A stretch of DNA of 44,777 bases from Alphaproteobacteria bacterium (GTDB lineage Bacteria > Pseudomonadota > Alphaproteobacteria > UBA2966), in contig JABILA010000143.1 of the NCBI GenBank assembly GCA_018654745.1, positions 1 through 44,777 on the forward strand. Reading direction: 5' to 3'. The notes below the pieces were generated by a model. That model was not told the origin of the DNA, ran no database searches, and saw nothing but the letters and a program-made list of their open reading frames with translations. Below, piece by piece: positions 24,191 through 32,936 of the stretch; the first letter of the stretch is position 1, and each line of letters begins with the position of its first letter. Made by a program: the position numbers and the translations under genes.

Positions 24191-26334
24191 GCTACGTCTC
24201 CTGTCGCCGGGGCGCTGCCGCCAAGCCAGGAGATATAGCGCCGTCGCCAGCGCTCAACCATCCGGTCGAATGCTGTCGGGTTTTGCACCACATCAGCACG
24301 ATAGAACGAGGGGCACAGCGTTGCGGCGTGAGCATTTTCACCGCACAGGCCACAGGCAACACAGCCCTCGTCAACATGAGCAACGGGATCGGATTTCAGG
24401 GGATCACCACTGCTTTTGATGGTCAGCGACGGGCACCCAGACAATCGAACGCAGCTGTGATCGCCGGTACAGCACGCTTCGTCGACGCCAAACCGCGATC
24501 GGACAACCCGGTCGCCGTCGGCGACGGCCTTGCGGTCAACGGGTTTCTTTTTGCGCTGGACAGCAAGCATACATTCACCGTCCGCAATAATGACTTTCAA
24601 GCCACCCTCTTTGGTCGTCATGGCATCACCAAGTACCTTGCGCATCTCGCTGACATGATAGGTACGCACGCGCTTGATCCATTTGACACCGACACCTTTA
24701 AGGGCAGAGACAATGTCCTGGCCTGTTGGTTCAAGTCGGGCATTGGTTCCGGTTGACGGAATATGCTGGGCACCGGTTGCCGATGTGTAGCCGTTGTTGA
24801 AAATCATCAACACGGAATCGTCCTTGTTGAAGATGGCGTTGGCAACACCTGTCGTCAGGCCATTATGCCAGAAACCGCCGTCTCCCATGATGCTGACGAC
24901 GCGGTTGCCAAAGTTCGGACCGACACCGGTTGAAGAGGCCAGACCAAGTCCATATCCCAGAACCGTGTTACCCATATTAAAAGGCGGCAGGGTGGAAAAT
25001 GTATGACAGCCAATATCAGCCGATACGTGAAAGGGTCCGGTTTCCTGCTCCACCAGCTTCATGGCGCTGAATACAGGTCGCTCCGGGCAACCCACGCAAA
25101 ATCCGGGTGGACGCGGCGGCACGGGTTCACCCAGTAATTCGGCGGCCTTGGCCTTGTAGCCGGAAATCCGTGCGACCGTATCGACAACAGTAGATGTATC
25201 AACACCTGCCGGCTGGGTGCCTTCAACAAATTTTGCAATGCCTTCCTGCAGGACGGCAGCAACATATTCTCCAGCCATCGGCAAGACATCCTTGCCAACA
25301 ATGGTCGTATTGATATCCGCCTTGCGGAGGTAGGAATGGGCCGCTTGTTCGATGAAGTCGGGTTGCCCTTCCTCGACAATCAGGACAGCTTTCTTTCCAG
25401 CGCAAAACTGGACAAATTCGTCCGGCACCAGGGGATATGTGACGTTCAGCACATAAATCGGAATCTGGCTTTCACCAAAGACATTGGCCAGACCCAGTTG
25501 CTGCAGGGCGCGAACGACACCATTGTAGTGTCCACCCTGGACAATGATGCCGACGTCATCCTTGTCGCCATCAAAGAATTCGTTCAATTGATGTTCGCGA
25601 ATGAAATCCAGCGCCGCGGGCAAGCGGACGTCAATTTTTTGCTTTTCCTGGGCGTAGGTCGATGGTGGCAAACATATCTTGCCATAATCAAAATCAGGAT
25701 TCTCCAAAACATTTCGGCGGGAGAATTCGGGTTGACGATTGGCTTTGGTCTCAAAACTGCCACGTACATGACAGGCCCGAATGCGAAGCTCGAGCATCAC
25801 AGGTGTGCTACTGGCTTCCGAGAGCTGAAAACCCTGTTCGACCATATCAACAATCGTGGTGAGATTTGGTCGTGGGTCCAGAAGCCATATCTGGGACTTC
25901 ATGGCGAAGGCGTGACTGCGCTCCTGAATAATGGACGCGCCTTCACCATAATCTTCGCCAACAACAATCAAGGCACCGCCTTTGACACCGGCAGAGGCCA
26001 GGTTGGATAAGGCATCGGAGGCGACGTTGGTGCCGACCGTGGCTTTCCAGGTTACGGCGCCGCGCAGGGGATAATTGATCGAAGCACCGAGCATGGCAGC
26101 GGCACCTGCTTCGTTCGCGCAAGTTTCAAGGTGAACCCCGAGTTCATCCAGGATGCCCTGGGCGTCCGCCAGCACATCCATCAAATGAGAGATCGGCGCG
26201 CCCTGATAGCCACCGACATAACTGACACCGGATTGCAGCAACGCCTTGGTTACTGCCAGAATACCTTCTCCGTGGAAAGTATCTCCGTCTCCCAGCCGCA
26301 AGGACTGCACTTCTTTTTTGAACGAGCGTTCCAT
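24187..26334 (-). CDS. Indolepyruvate ferredoxin oxidoreductase alpha-type subunit
   Basis: A 715-aa protein with the domain order of IorA. A pyrimidine-binding domain (YVGGYQGAPISHLMDVL, ETCANEAGAAAMLGAS) is followed by a thiamine-diphosphate domain with GDGGFWHNGLTTG and the distal NNGYTSATG (about 490-530). A C-terminal two-cluster ferredoxin domain has CCTGDHSCVRLSGCP and CVACGLCGENAHAATLCP. CVGCPERP near residue 425 is the usual IorA Cys-rich site. It starts the three-gene minus-strand operon with the IorB-like and RdhA-like genes. The upstream ribosome site is weak. It may supply low-potential electrons through ferredoxin. Confidence 0.9.
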   Translation of the reverse strand: MERSFKKEVQSLRLGDGDTFHGEGILAVTKALLQSGVSYVGGYQGAPISHLMDVLADAQGILDELGVHLETCANEAGAAAMLGASINYPLRGAVTWKATVGTNVASDALSNLASAGVKGGALIVVGEDYGEGASIIQERSHAFAMKSQIWLLDPRPNLTTIVDMVEQGFQLSEASSTPVMLELRIRACHVRGSFETKANRQPEFSRRNVLENPDFDYGKICLPPSTYAQEKQKIDVRLPAALDFIREHQLNEFFDGDKDDVGIIVQGGHYNGVVRALQQLGLANVFGESQIPIYVLNVTYPLVPDEFVQFCAGKKAVLIVEEGQPDFIEQAAHSYLRKADINTTIVGKDVLPMAGEYVAAVLQEGIAKFVEGTQPAGVDTSTVVDTVARISGYKAKAAELLGEPVPPRPPGFCVGCPERPVFSAMKLVEQETGPFHVSADIGCHTFSTLPPFNMGNTVLGYGLGLASSTGVGPNFGNRVVSIMGDGGFWHNGLTTGVANAIFNKDDSVLMIFNNGYTSATGAQHIPSTGTNARLEPTGQDIVSALKGVGVKWIKRVRTYHVSEMRKVLGDAMTTKEGGLKVIIADGECMLAVQRKKKPVDRKAVADGDRVVRSRFGVDEACCTGDHSCVRLSGCPSLTIKSSGDPLKSDPVAHVDEGCVACGLCGENAHAATLCPSFYRADVVQNPTAFDRMVERWRRRYISWLGGSAPATGDVA

Positions 26335-26360
26335 CTAGGTCTTGATCCTGCATTATCTAT

Positions 26361-26383
26361 AGTGGAAGCGAGAGTGCTCCACT
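26361..26383. promoter_or_regulatory. Inverted repeat in the iorA-like leader
   Basis: AGTGGA[A]GC and GCTCCACT pair with a one-base bulge, followed on the plus strand by TCACTTTTTT. It lies just upstream of the iorA-like start. It could be an operator, or a block to plus-strand read-in. Confidence 0.35.
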
Positions 26384-26482
26384 TCACTTTTTTGGATTGT
26401 TTGCCTACCCAACAATAAAGCATAATAAGCGATAGTTTTGATTACGACTACGAAAATGTGGAAAATGATTGCCTTTCATATC

Positions 26483-26531
26483 CGGCAAAAGGTTGCAAAT
26501 GACCTATTAAGTAGTGAATATCCTTTTGCCG
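26483..26531. promoter_or_regulatory. 10-bp perfect inverted repeat in the divergent promoter region
   Basis: CGGCAAAAGG (26483-26492) and CCTTTTGCCG (26522-26531) are exact arms 29 nt apart, midway between the iorA-like operon (minus) and the cyclase operon (plus). It is a candidate looping operator controlling one or both. Confidence 0.4.
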
Positions 26532-26624
26532 ACAGTGGTTTGTATTCTTTTGGTCTGGTTTCCGGTGGCATAGAGGAACCTGGACTCGGGTGAGCTGACC
26601 GGATTCTGTTCCGGAGGAGACGTT

Positions 26625-27122
26625 TTGGCTGAGATCACATACGAAGTATATGTATTGGCTGGTGGTCGATGGACAATCGAATCGCGCTATACAAACCTTG
26701 AGCGTGAGGTTGCGATTGATGATGCCAAGTCCATGCATGGCAATCCCAATGTCAAAGCCGTCAAGGTGATCAAGGAAACCTACGACGTAGAAAAGAATTC
26801 GACGATTGAAGCGACTGTTTTTACCACCGAGTCCATTTCGGAAATTAAAGGTGGTGGCGGTGGCGGCGGCTTTGCCGACATGGAGGTCGAAGTTGGTGGC
26901 GGGACTGACTTTTCCGAAATGTCCTTTGATCTCGATTCCAGTGGTAACTTTGACGACTATGATGAGCCCGTGGCCAAAAAACCGCGGAAGGCAAAAAAGA
27001 AAGCCGGGGCAAGTGGGAGATCCCCTATCGGAACGATCTTTTTGAAGATCATGATGATTACGGCAGTTAGTCTCGGAATTGCATTTTTTATGACATATTT
27101 GTCGACAGAAGGTTTCTTTTAG
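26625..27122 (+). CDS. C-terminally membrane-anchored acidic protein, 165 aa
   Basis: I do not recognise a named family. The N-terminal 75 residues form a compact alpha/beta-like unit (EITYEVYVLAGGRWTIESRY, VKAVKVIKETYDV). A run of seven glycines, an acidic segment (about 85-120) and a Lys/Arg patch (KKPRKAKKK) follow. One C-terminal hydrophobic helix (FLKIMMITAVSLGIAFFMTYL) leaves the bulk in the cytoplasm. The start is TTG at 26625 after GGAGGAG. It precedes the cyclase gene by 67 bp, which also has a single membrane helix, so the two may form a membrane complex. Confidence 0.78.
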   Translation: MAEITYEVYVLAGGRWTIESRYTNLEREVAIDDAKSMHGNPNVKAVKVIKETYDVEKNSTIEATVFTTESISEIKGGGGGGGFADMEVEVGGGTDFSEMSFDLDSSGNFDDYDEPVAKKPRKAKKKAGASGRSPIGTIFLKIMMITAVSLGIAFFMTYLSTEGFF

Positions 27123-27189
27123 CTAAATGCGAAGGTATCCGCAGTGTGATCAATTTCCAGGATGACGTGAAACAAATGGAAAACAAGTC

Positions 27190-28470
27190 ATGAGCATGCA
27201 AGCGCAAACGCTGATAGTTTTTATCGGATCGTTCGCGTTCGCCTTCATGTCGCTGGCGTTCGTCTTTATTTCTCCCGTTGAACGTTTGCTGCTCAAAGAG
27301 TGGTTGACCAGTGGCGGGGGCAACGACGGTGCACGTGGTGATGCTGCTGGTGCCGGAGCAGCAGCGCCAGCGCCGAAGAAACAGGAAGAAATAAAGGTCC
27401 CTGAGCAATCATTTGAACCCGAAGCAGATGTGCCTGAAGCACCGGGTGAAGAAGACGAAGCCGGGGAAGCAGATGACGAAGCCGCGGCTGAGCCCGAAGC
27501 TGAAGAAGAATTATTGCCTGCTGAAGAAGAAATTGATGAACCTGATGCCGAGAAAGCTTCGAAAGAAGAGGTTCGCGATGCCCGGGTTGTGATGATGAAA
27601 TTCCTTGAGGGCGCTTTGGCCGGGTTGATGAAGGATGGATTGCGCCTCGATGGTGTGAACCGTTTTGGCTGTCATCTGTTCCTGGCCGGTGCTGCCGAAG
27701 TTCTGACGCGGACAGGAGGATTGAGTAAGGGCCAGTTTGTTGGTGTGCTTGAGAAATGTGTTGCGGTGCTGGGAACGGATCGGAAGATGGCCCGGCAATT
27801 TGGCAAAAAATACGAAGAATACCTACTTGAGCCTAAATATTGCGACATGTTCCGGTCTGGTGCTGCGGCCATGGAACGTTTCGCTGAAGACGAAAACATG
27901 AATGTTGCATCCGCGTTGGGTCAAGCCCTGGACGTCTGGAGCCAGCCTGATAACAAAGGCGACAGCGGCGCACCGATTGCCGTTATGTTTACCGATATCG
28001 TGGGGTCGACAAAACTGACGCAGGATCATGGTGATGACGCCATGCAAAAAATCGTTCGCGCCCACAACAAGATTGTGCGGGACGCCTTGCGCAATTACGC
28101 AGGGGTGGAGGTCAAGCACACGGGTGATGGCATCATGGCATCGTTCAAGTCAGTGCCAAATTCCGTGGATGCGTCTCGTGAAATGATGCGGGGCATCGCT
28201 GCCTTCAACAAAGGCAACTCGGAAATTCCTCTGGAGATCAGAATTGGCCTGAATGCAGGGACGCCGATTGCCGAAGACGGTGATTTGTTCGGCACCACAG
28301 TACAAATATCCGCGCGCCTGTGTGACAAGGCCGAAGATGGTGGCATTGCTGTATCAAACCTGGTCAAGGAACTTGCGGCCGGCAGCTCAGCGAAATTCAC
28401 CGAGATGGGTCAGATGGATCTGAAGGGTGTGTCTGAAGCCGTCGCTGTATATTCGGTATCGATTGATTAG
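27190..28470 (+). CDS. Membrane-anchored class III adenylate/guanylate cyclase
   Basis: A 426-aa protein. One N-terminal membrane helix (QTLIVFIGSFAFAFMSLAFVF) is followed by a low-complexity acidic Ala/Glu/Pro linker (about 55-130). A conserved helical domain of unknown type lies at about 135-245. The catalytic domain has both metal Asp sites (FTDIVGST and GDGIMAS), the purine-selecting Lys (VKHTGDG), and Arg in SARL. The usual Asn of the VNxAxRL motif is Gln here (TTVQISARL), so activity or regulation may differ. The start ATG is at 27190, with a second at 27196. It probably makes cAMP. Confidence 0.88.
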   Translation: MSMQAQTLIVFIGSFAFAFMSLAFVFISPVERLLLKEWLTSGGGNDGARGDAAGAGAAAPAPKKQEEIKVPEQSFEPEADVPEAPGEEDEAGEADDEAAAEPEAEEELLPAEEEIDEPDAEKASKEEVRDARVVMMKFLEGALAGLMKDGLRLDGVNRFGCHLFLAGAAEVLTRTGGLSKGQFVGVLEKCVAVLGTDRKMARQFGKKYEEYLLEPKYCDMFRSGAAAMERFAEDENMNVASALGQALDVWSQPDNKGDSGAPIAVMFTDIVGSTKLTQDHGDDAMQKIVRAHNKIVRDALRNYAGVEVKHTGDGIMASFKSVPNSVDASREMMRGIAAFNKGNSEIPLEIRIGLNAGTPIAEDGDLFGTTVQISARLCDKAEDGGIAVSNLVKELAAGSSAKFTEMGQMDLKGVSEAVAVYSVSID

Positions 28471-28503
28471 CACCTGACACGCTACCCGGCGCTGTCAGGG
28501 TGA
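28471..28503. terminator. Hairpin between converging cyclase and MaoC genes
   Basis: CACCTGACA and TGTCAGGGTG pair with one bulged base across the 11-bp gap, extending into the 3' end of the hydratase gene. It lacks a T-run and is a weak candidate for a shared end point. Confidence 0.3.
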
Positions 28504-28940
28504 CGGCGCAGCATGTGCATACACTTTACAGTCATGACAACTTCATCATTTTGATTAACCGTGCGGTGATCCATGAAGATCACACCGCGATCCGGTTTTG
28601 ATTTTGATGGTTTGACTTCGGTGACTTCTGCTTCCATCCAGATGGTGTCGCCCGGGCGTACCGGTTTCAACCAACGCAGTTCATCAAAGCCAGGCGAACC
28701 AAGATTGGCAGCGTCCAGAATGCCCAACCTGAAAAACAGGCTGAAGCTTATGGAAATGGTTTGAAAGCCACTGGAGATCAATCCGCCGTGAATGCCGTCT
28801 TTGGCAAATTCGGCATTCATATGCAGGGGTTGTGGATCGTAAACCATGGCAAATTGTAGAATTTCGGCTTCACTGATTGTCTTGCCGTGGGTGCGGAAGG
28901 ATTGCCCAGGCTTAAAGTCGTCGAAATACATATCAGCCAT
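28482..28940 (-). CDS. MaoC-family (R)-specific enoyl-CoA hydratase-like protein
   Basis: A 152-aa single hot-dog domain. The hydratase signature with Asp35 and His40 (YDPQPLHMN) is present, as is the following GGLISSGFQT helix. The PVRPGDTIWMEAEV strand is typical of MaoC-like dehydratases. It lies 15 bp after the MFS gene in a three-gene minus-strand operon, so it probably acts on an acyl-CoA formed from the transported compound. The ribosome site is weak and the ATG at 28940 is the only good start. Confidence 0.9.
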   Translation of the reverse strand: MADMYFDDFKPGQSFRTHGKTISEAEILQFAMVYDPQPLHMNAEFAKDGIHGGLISSGFQTISISFSLFFRLGILDAANLGSPGFDELRWLKPVRPGDTIWMEAEVTEVKPSKSKPDRGVIFMDHRTVNQNDEVVMTVKCMHMLRRHPDSAG

Positions 28941-28955
28941 GATATTGGTCCATAT

Positions 28956-30161
28956 TTAATTGTTGGTTTGCAGGCGTCGCTCAACAACGCCCAATAATAT
29001 TGCGAAAATAATCGCCAGGCCGCCGCCGATTGCGATGGCCACGCCAGTGGCTTGCCAACCGCCGACCAGAGCGACCAGGGTGCCAAGCGCAGGTGGTCCC
29101 AGCAAAGTCCCGGTATTGGCACCATTAATAATAACGCCGTTTGTGGTTGCGGTCAGTTCAGGTGTCGGGCTGTGCAAAACAGCACCTGACAACAAAGTCG
29201 TGGGCAACAACCCGCCCGTGAACGAAAATGCGACGGCAAAGATGATGCGCATTGTGTCAGAAACACCATCCACAAAGACGCCGTAGCCAAAGCAGGCCAT
29301 GCACAGGCTGCCAAAGGCAACAAGGTGCCAGCGTGTGAAGTTGCGTTGAAGCAGCCAGCCGCCGAACAGATTTCCCGGCACGTTTACAAAAACGACCAAT
29401 GCCGTCAGCAAAGCGGCTGTCGCCATACTGTTTCCGGAAACCTCGCCCAGAAATGTTGGTAACCATGACATCAAGGCTGCCCACTGCCCGGCATAGGCCA
29501 TGAAGCACGCTGCGAGTAACCATGGGCCAGGGCGAGACAGCACCCTGATCATGGCCACCAGGATTTTTGTGCTTGCTTGCGGTCCCTGCCGTTTGGGCAG
29601 GTTCCGGGTCATATACATAAAAAACACGAGTAGAATGGCCGTTATCAAGGCATTGAACAACCAGATGCCGCGCCAGTCCGTCTGGACCAGCAGCAAGGGA
29701 ACAGTCGCCATCATGACTGCCATGCCAAAGGGCATGTATCCGGCCCATATTCCGAACACCAGTCGCTGGTCCCTTGATGTGATTACACGCATCAGGATTG
29801 ACGGAATGCTGACGACGACACCAACAAAGCCAATACTTTCCAGAAAACGGGAGGTCAACAGCGTGATGACGTCTTTGGAAATCGCACCCAGCAGGCATCC
29901 TGCGATGATGAAAAGCAGGGAAAAAAAGACCGTGCGACGATGGCCAATACGATCACTCACACTTCCGGCCAAAAGCCCAAATAGTGCGCCGGTCAGTCCA
30001 ACAGTGGATAGTACCCAGCCTGCAAGTGACAGACTGAGATCAAATTCAGCCATTAGAACATCCAGAACCGGAGGCGCCTTGCCTACTTGCAGTGAACCCA
30101 CAACTCCAGCCATCACAGCGACGGTAACAACCGGCCACCGCGTTTTTACAACATCGTTCAT
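28956..30161 (-). CDS. Major facilitator superfamily transporter
   Basis: A 401-aa, 12-helix carrier. MFS motif A is GSVSDRIGHRR between helices 2 and 3. Other typical segments are RFLESIGFVGVVVSIPSI and GIWAGYMPFGMA. The overall layout resembles the CynX/NimT-like group of organic-anion carriers, but the substrate cannot be read off. It starts with ATG at 30161 and lies 22 bp after the FAD-dehydrogenase gene, suggesting that it imports a 2-hydroxyacid or related acid. Confidence 0.88.
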   Translation of the reverse strand: MNDVVKTRWPVVTVAVMAGVVGSLQVGKAPPVLDVLMAEFDLSLSLAGWVLSTVGLTGALFGLLAGSVSDRIGHRRTVFFSLLFIIAGCLLGAISKDVITLLTSRFLESIGFVGVVVSIPSILMRVITSRDQRLVFGIWAGYMPFGMAVMMATVPLLLVQTDWRGIWLFNALITAILLVFFMYMTRNLPKRQGPQASTKILVAMIRVLSRPGPWLLAACFMAYAGQWAALMSWLPTFLGEVSGNSMATAALLTALVVFVNVPGNLFGGWLLQRNFTRWHLVAFGSLCMACFGYGVFVDGVSDTMRIIFAVAFSFTGGLLPTTLLSGAVLHSPTPELTATTNGVIINGANTGTLLGPPALGTLVALVGGWQATGVAIAIGGGLAIIFAILLGVVERRLQTNN

Positions 30162-30183
30162 TCAGAAGGGCTTTCCGGGGAAC

Positions 30184-31620
30184 CTAAATAACTTTACCAG
30201 GGTTCATGATACCGTTTGGATCGATCAGGTCCTTGATCTTGCTCATGAGCTCCAGCGATGCCGGGTCCTTGAAGCGTTTTATTTCTTCGCGTTTGTGGCG
30301 GCCCAGCCCATGTTCCGCGCTGATTGATCCCCCCAGCTTGTGAACGATATCGTGGATGATGTGATGAATTTTTTCGGCTTGTGCCATGAAGTCAGCATCT
30401 TTCATGGTCAGGGGGCGGGAGAAATTGAAATGTACATTGCCGTCTCCGACGTGGCCGAAGGCAAGGACTCTTACGTCTTCAATCATTGCTGAAATGGCCT
30501 CGGACCCTTCCGCGATCAGCTGTGGTATTTCGGTGATAGGGACCGACACGTCATGTTTGATGCTGGCACCTTCCGGCTTCTGGGCCTCGTTCAGTGATTC
30601 TCGCATACGCCACAATTGACTTGCCTGTGCAGCGCTTCCTGCAATAACCGCATCTTCCAGGACGTCGTCGTTATAGGCAGCCTCCAGCATGTTTTCGAAA
30701 GCCGTACGCAAGTCCACGTCCTTGCCGGGCGCAGAAATTTCGATCAACGCGTACCATTCATATTGATTTTCAAGCGGATCACGGCTGCCTTCAATGTGCT
30801 TACACAGAAAATCAATGCCGATACGCGGGATCAACTCAAAGGCTGTGACAGTATCACCGACGGCTTGCCGGGCCCGGCTGAGCAAATCAATTGCGGCGGC
30901 CACGTGGGGAATGGCAACAAATCCTGTCAGGACGTCGCCTGGTTTCGGGAATAATTTCAGGGAAGCCGCTGTAATCACACCCAGGGTGCCTTCCGCCCCG
31001 ATGAACAAGTTTTTCACACTGTAACCAGTATTGTCTTTTCGCAGGGTTTTAAGGTCGTTGATGATGTCGCCATTTGGCAGCACAACTTCCAGGCCCAGCG
31101 CCAGATCACGGGTGTTACCATATTTCAGCACACCTGTGCCGCCAGCATTTGTCGACAGATTGCCGCCGATCCGGCAGCTCCCCTGCGACCCCAGGCTCAG
31201 CGGGAACAGGCGTTCGACTTCGTCAGCTGCATCCTGAATGTCAGCCAGGATACAGCCTGCTTCGACAATGATGGTATTCGAAAGTGGATCAATATCTCTG
31301 ATCCGGTTCAGGCGTCTGAGACTGAGGACGATCTCATGCTGGCCTTCTATCGGTATGGATGCACCGACCAGACTTGTGTTTCCCCCTTGTGGGACCAGGC
31401 ACGTATCGGTCTCATTACAAATCCGCAGAATTTGTGAAACTTCGTCCGTATTTGCCGGTTTCAGCATCAGGGTGGCTGATCCAAACCATAGTCCCCTGTC
31501 TTCGCGAACCCAGGGCGCAATTTCTTCCTGATCTTCAGTCCAGCCACCTGGGCCAACCGCAGCTTTCAGCCGGTCGATTGCTTCCGCAGATGGCGGGGAA
31601 AAATTTCGTGTCGTGTCCAT
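30184..31620 (-). CDS. FAD-linked D-2-hydroxyacid dehydrogenase (GlcD/D2HGDH-like)
   Basis: A 478-aa flavoenzyme of the VAO/PCMH type. The FAD-binding domain is at about 40-220 (LVPQGGNTSLVGASIP, then GSQGSCRIGGNLSTNAGG). The C-terminal FAD-oxidase domain ends in SISAEHGLGRHKREE and the typical LIDPNGIMNPGKV. The HVGDGNVHFN block carries the conserved His pair of this family. It should oxidise D-lactate, D-2-hydroxyglutarate or a similar acid, passing electrons to a quinone or flavoprotein acceptor. It leads the operon with the MFS and MaoC genes. Confidence 0.92.
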   Translation of the reverse strand: MDTTRNFSPPSAEAIDRLKAAVGPGGWTEDQEEIAPWVREDRGLWFGSATLMLKPANTDEVSQILRICNETDTCLVPQGGNTSLVGASIPIEGQHEIVLSLRRLNRIRDIDPLSNTIIVEAGCILADIQDAADEVERLFPLSLGSQGSCRIGGNLSTNAGGTGVLKYGNTRDLALGLEVVLPNGDIINDLKTLRKDNTGYSVKNLFIGAEGTLGVITAASLKLFPKPGDVLTGFVAIPHVAAAIDLLSRARQAVGDTVTAFELIPRIGIDFLCKHIEGSRDPLENQYEWYALIEISAPGKDVDLRTAFENMLEAAYNDDVLEDAVIAGSAAQASQLWRMRESLNEAQKPEGASIKHDVSVPITEIPQLIAEGSEAISAMIEDVRVLAFGHVGDGNVHFNFSRPLTMKDADFMAQAEKIHHIIHDIVHKLGGSISAEHGLGRHKREEIKRFKDPASLELMSKIKDLIDPNGIMNPGKVI

Positions 31621-31682
31621 TGGATCAATCCGAATTGTTCCGAAGTTACTCAGGTCAGCAGAGTGTAAGTTTCCTGTGTAGA

Positions 31683-31704
31683 GATCAAGCCACTAGTCTT
31701 GATC
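31683..31704. terminator. Hairpin downstream of tsaC
   Basis: GATCAAG (31683-31689) and CTTGATC (31698-31704) form perfect 7-bp arms around an 8-nt loop, 17 bp past the tsaC stop. It may mark the transcript end on the minus strand. No T-run is present. Confidence 0.35.
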
Positions 31705-31720
31705 AGCGCAGTTGTTGAAG

Positions 31721-32701
31721 TCATCCGGTCAGGGGCGTCGATCCAGGAGCCGACGCGCGTTTCAACCGGTCGTTGATAGCCCGACCAATACCTTCTTCCG
31801 GTATTGGTGCGACAGCGATGGCGGAAAATTCCGACCGATCCATTTCTCTGAGGTAAGAAAACAGATTGCTGGCGGCTTCTTCCAGATTCCCGGAAGGGCT
31901 GAGATTGATGGCTTTCACACCGTCTGTCTTTGCGTCAGGACCAAAGGCCAGCCATGCCTCATCCGGCGAAGGCGTATCGATGTCCATGCGTACAGGTAAT
32001 CCGGGGGCATAATGGCTTTCAAGCATGCCCGGTGATTTCAGCAATTTTGGCTGTTCGGCTTTCGCGACCTGTATTCCCGGATCGATGTCGCGCAACATCG
32101 AAAGAGTTATGCCACCGGGGCGAAGCAGGACCGCTGGGCTGTCGTCAACCGCCAGAACAGTTGATTCAAGACCGACTTCACAGGCGCCACCGTCCAGGAC
32201 CAGATTAACTTTTTGCCCGAGACTTTCGATCACATGTTCGGCTTTGGTTGGGCTGACCGCACCGGACCGGTTTGCGCTGGGGGCTGCCAGTGGTCGCTGA
32301 ACCATGCGTAAAAGGGATTGCGCCAAACGATGATCCGGGACGCGGATCGCAATTGTTTCCAGCCCGGCGCTGACTTCACTGGCAACCGGGCAATCAGGCT
32401 GTTTTTTGACAACAAGGGTCAAAGCCCCCGGCCAGAATGCTGCCGCATACTTTCGGGCCTTGTCGTCAAATATCCCGAGCTTTTCTGCGGCAGCCAGATC
32501 AGGAACATGACAGATCAACGGGTTGTAATCGGGCCTGCCTTTGGCTTTGAAAATACCGGCGACGGCATTGCTGTTGGTCGCATCAGCGCCCAGTCCGTAC
32601 ACCGTTTCTGTCGGGAAAGCGACAAGGCCACCGTCCTTGAGAATACTGCATGCCCTGGTCAAAGCCTCATCACTGGCAGGCGTTGCCGTGAACTCAGACA
32701 T
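31721..32701 (-). CDS. tsaC: L-threonylcarbamoyladenylate synthase (Sua5-type)
   Basis: A 326-aa enzyme that makes threonylcarbamoyl-AMP from threonine, bicarbonate and ATP for the universal t6A37 tRNA modification. The YrdC/TsaC domain shows FPTETVYGLGADA, KGRPDYNPL, RVPDHRLAQ and PLAAPSANRSG. The extra Sua5 C-terminal domain begins at the SPGMLESHYAPGLPVR linker, which separates this longer form from short TsaC. The ATG at 32701 is preferred. A GTG at 32746 would add 15 unconserved residues. Confidence 0.93.
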   Translation of the reverse strand: MSEFTATPASDEALTRACSILKDGGLVAFPTETVYGLGADATNSNAVAGIFKAKGRPDYNPLICHVPDLAAAEKLGIFDDKARKYAAAFWPGALTLVVKKQPDCPVASEVSAGLETIAIRVPDHRLAQSLLRMVQRPLAAPSANRSGAVSPTKAEHVIESLGQKVNLVLDGGACEVGLESTVLAVDDSPAVLLRPGGITLSMLRDIDPGIQVAKAEQPKLLKSPGMLESHYAPGLPVRMDIDTPSPDEAWLAFGPDAKTDGVKAINLSPSGNLEEAASNLFSYLREMDRSEFSAIAVAPIPEEGIGRAINDRLKRASAPGSTPLTG

Positions 32702-32748
32702 TAATACAACGATCTGCCGGTGAAAACCGGCGGGCACAAGCCTCACGA

Positions 32749-32914
32749 ATTACCAGATAATACATACTATTCTTTCTGCACAGGACTTCTGCCCACTCAA
32801 TAATCTGGCCAGAATACGCCGTGCGGAGGCGTTGGTTCAAGCCACTGTCCGATCTGTGGTGTCTGATTGTTTCTTAATTCTTGCCACCTGGTATGTACTT
32901 GCGATATTACCAGA
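32749..32914. promoter_or_regulatory. Divergent tsaC/acyl-CoA dehydrogenase promoter region
   Basis: A candidate sigma70 pair for the plus gene is TTGCCA (32881-32886), 18 bp, TATTAC (32905-32910). ATTACCAGA occurs twice in direct orientation, at 32749-32757 and 32906-32914, flanking the region. Both observations are weak. Confidence 0.3.
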
Positions 32915-32936
32915 CTAAATATAACGGAGCTGCCGG

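Noticed and set aside
24124..24756. 210-codon plus-strand frame across the iorB/iorA junction
   Set aside because: Antisense to two strongly supported proteins; no motif or ribosome site.
29500..30327. 275-codon plus-strand frame opposite the MFS and FAD genes
   Set aside because: The translation is Arg/Thr-rich and featureless; the minus-strand proteins explain the region.
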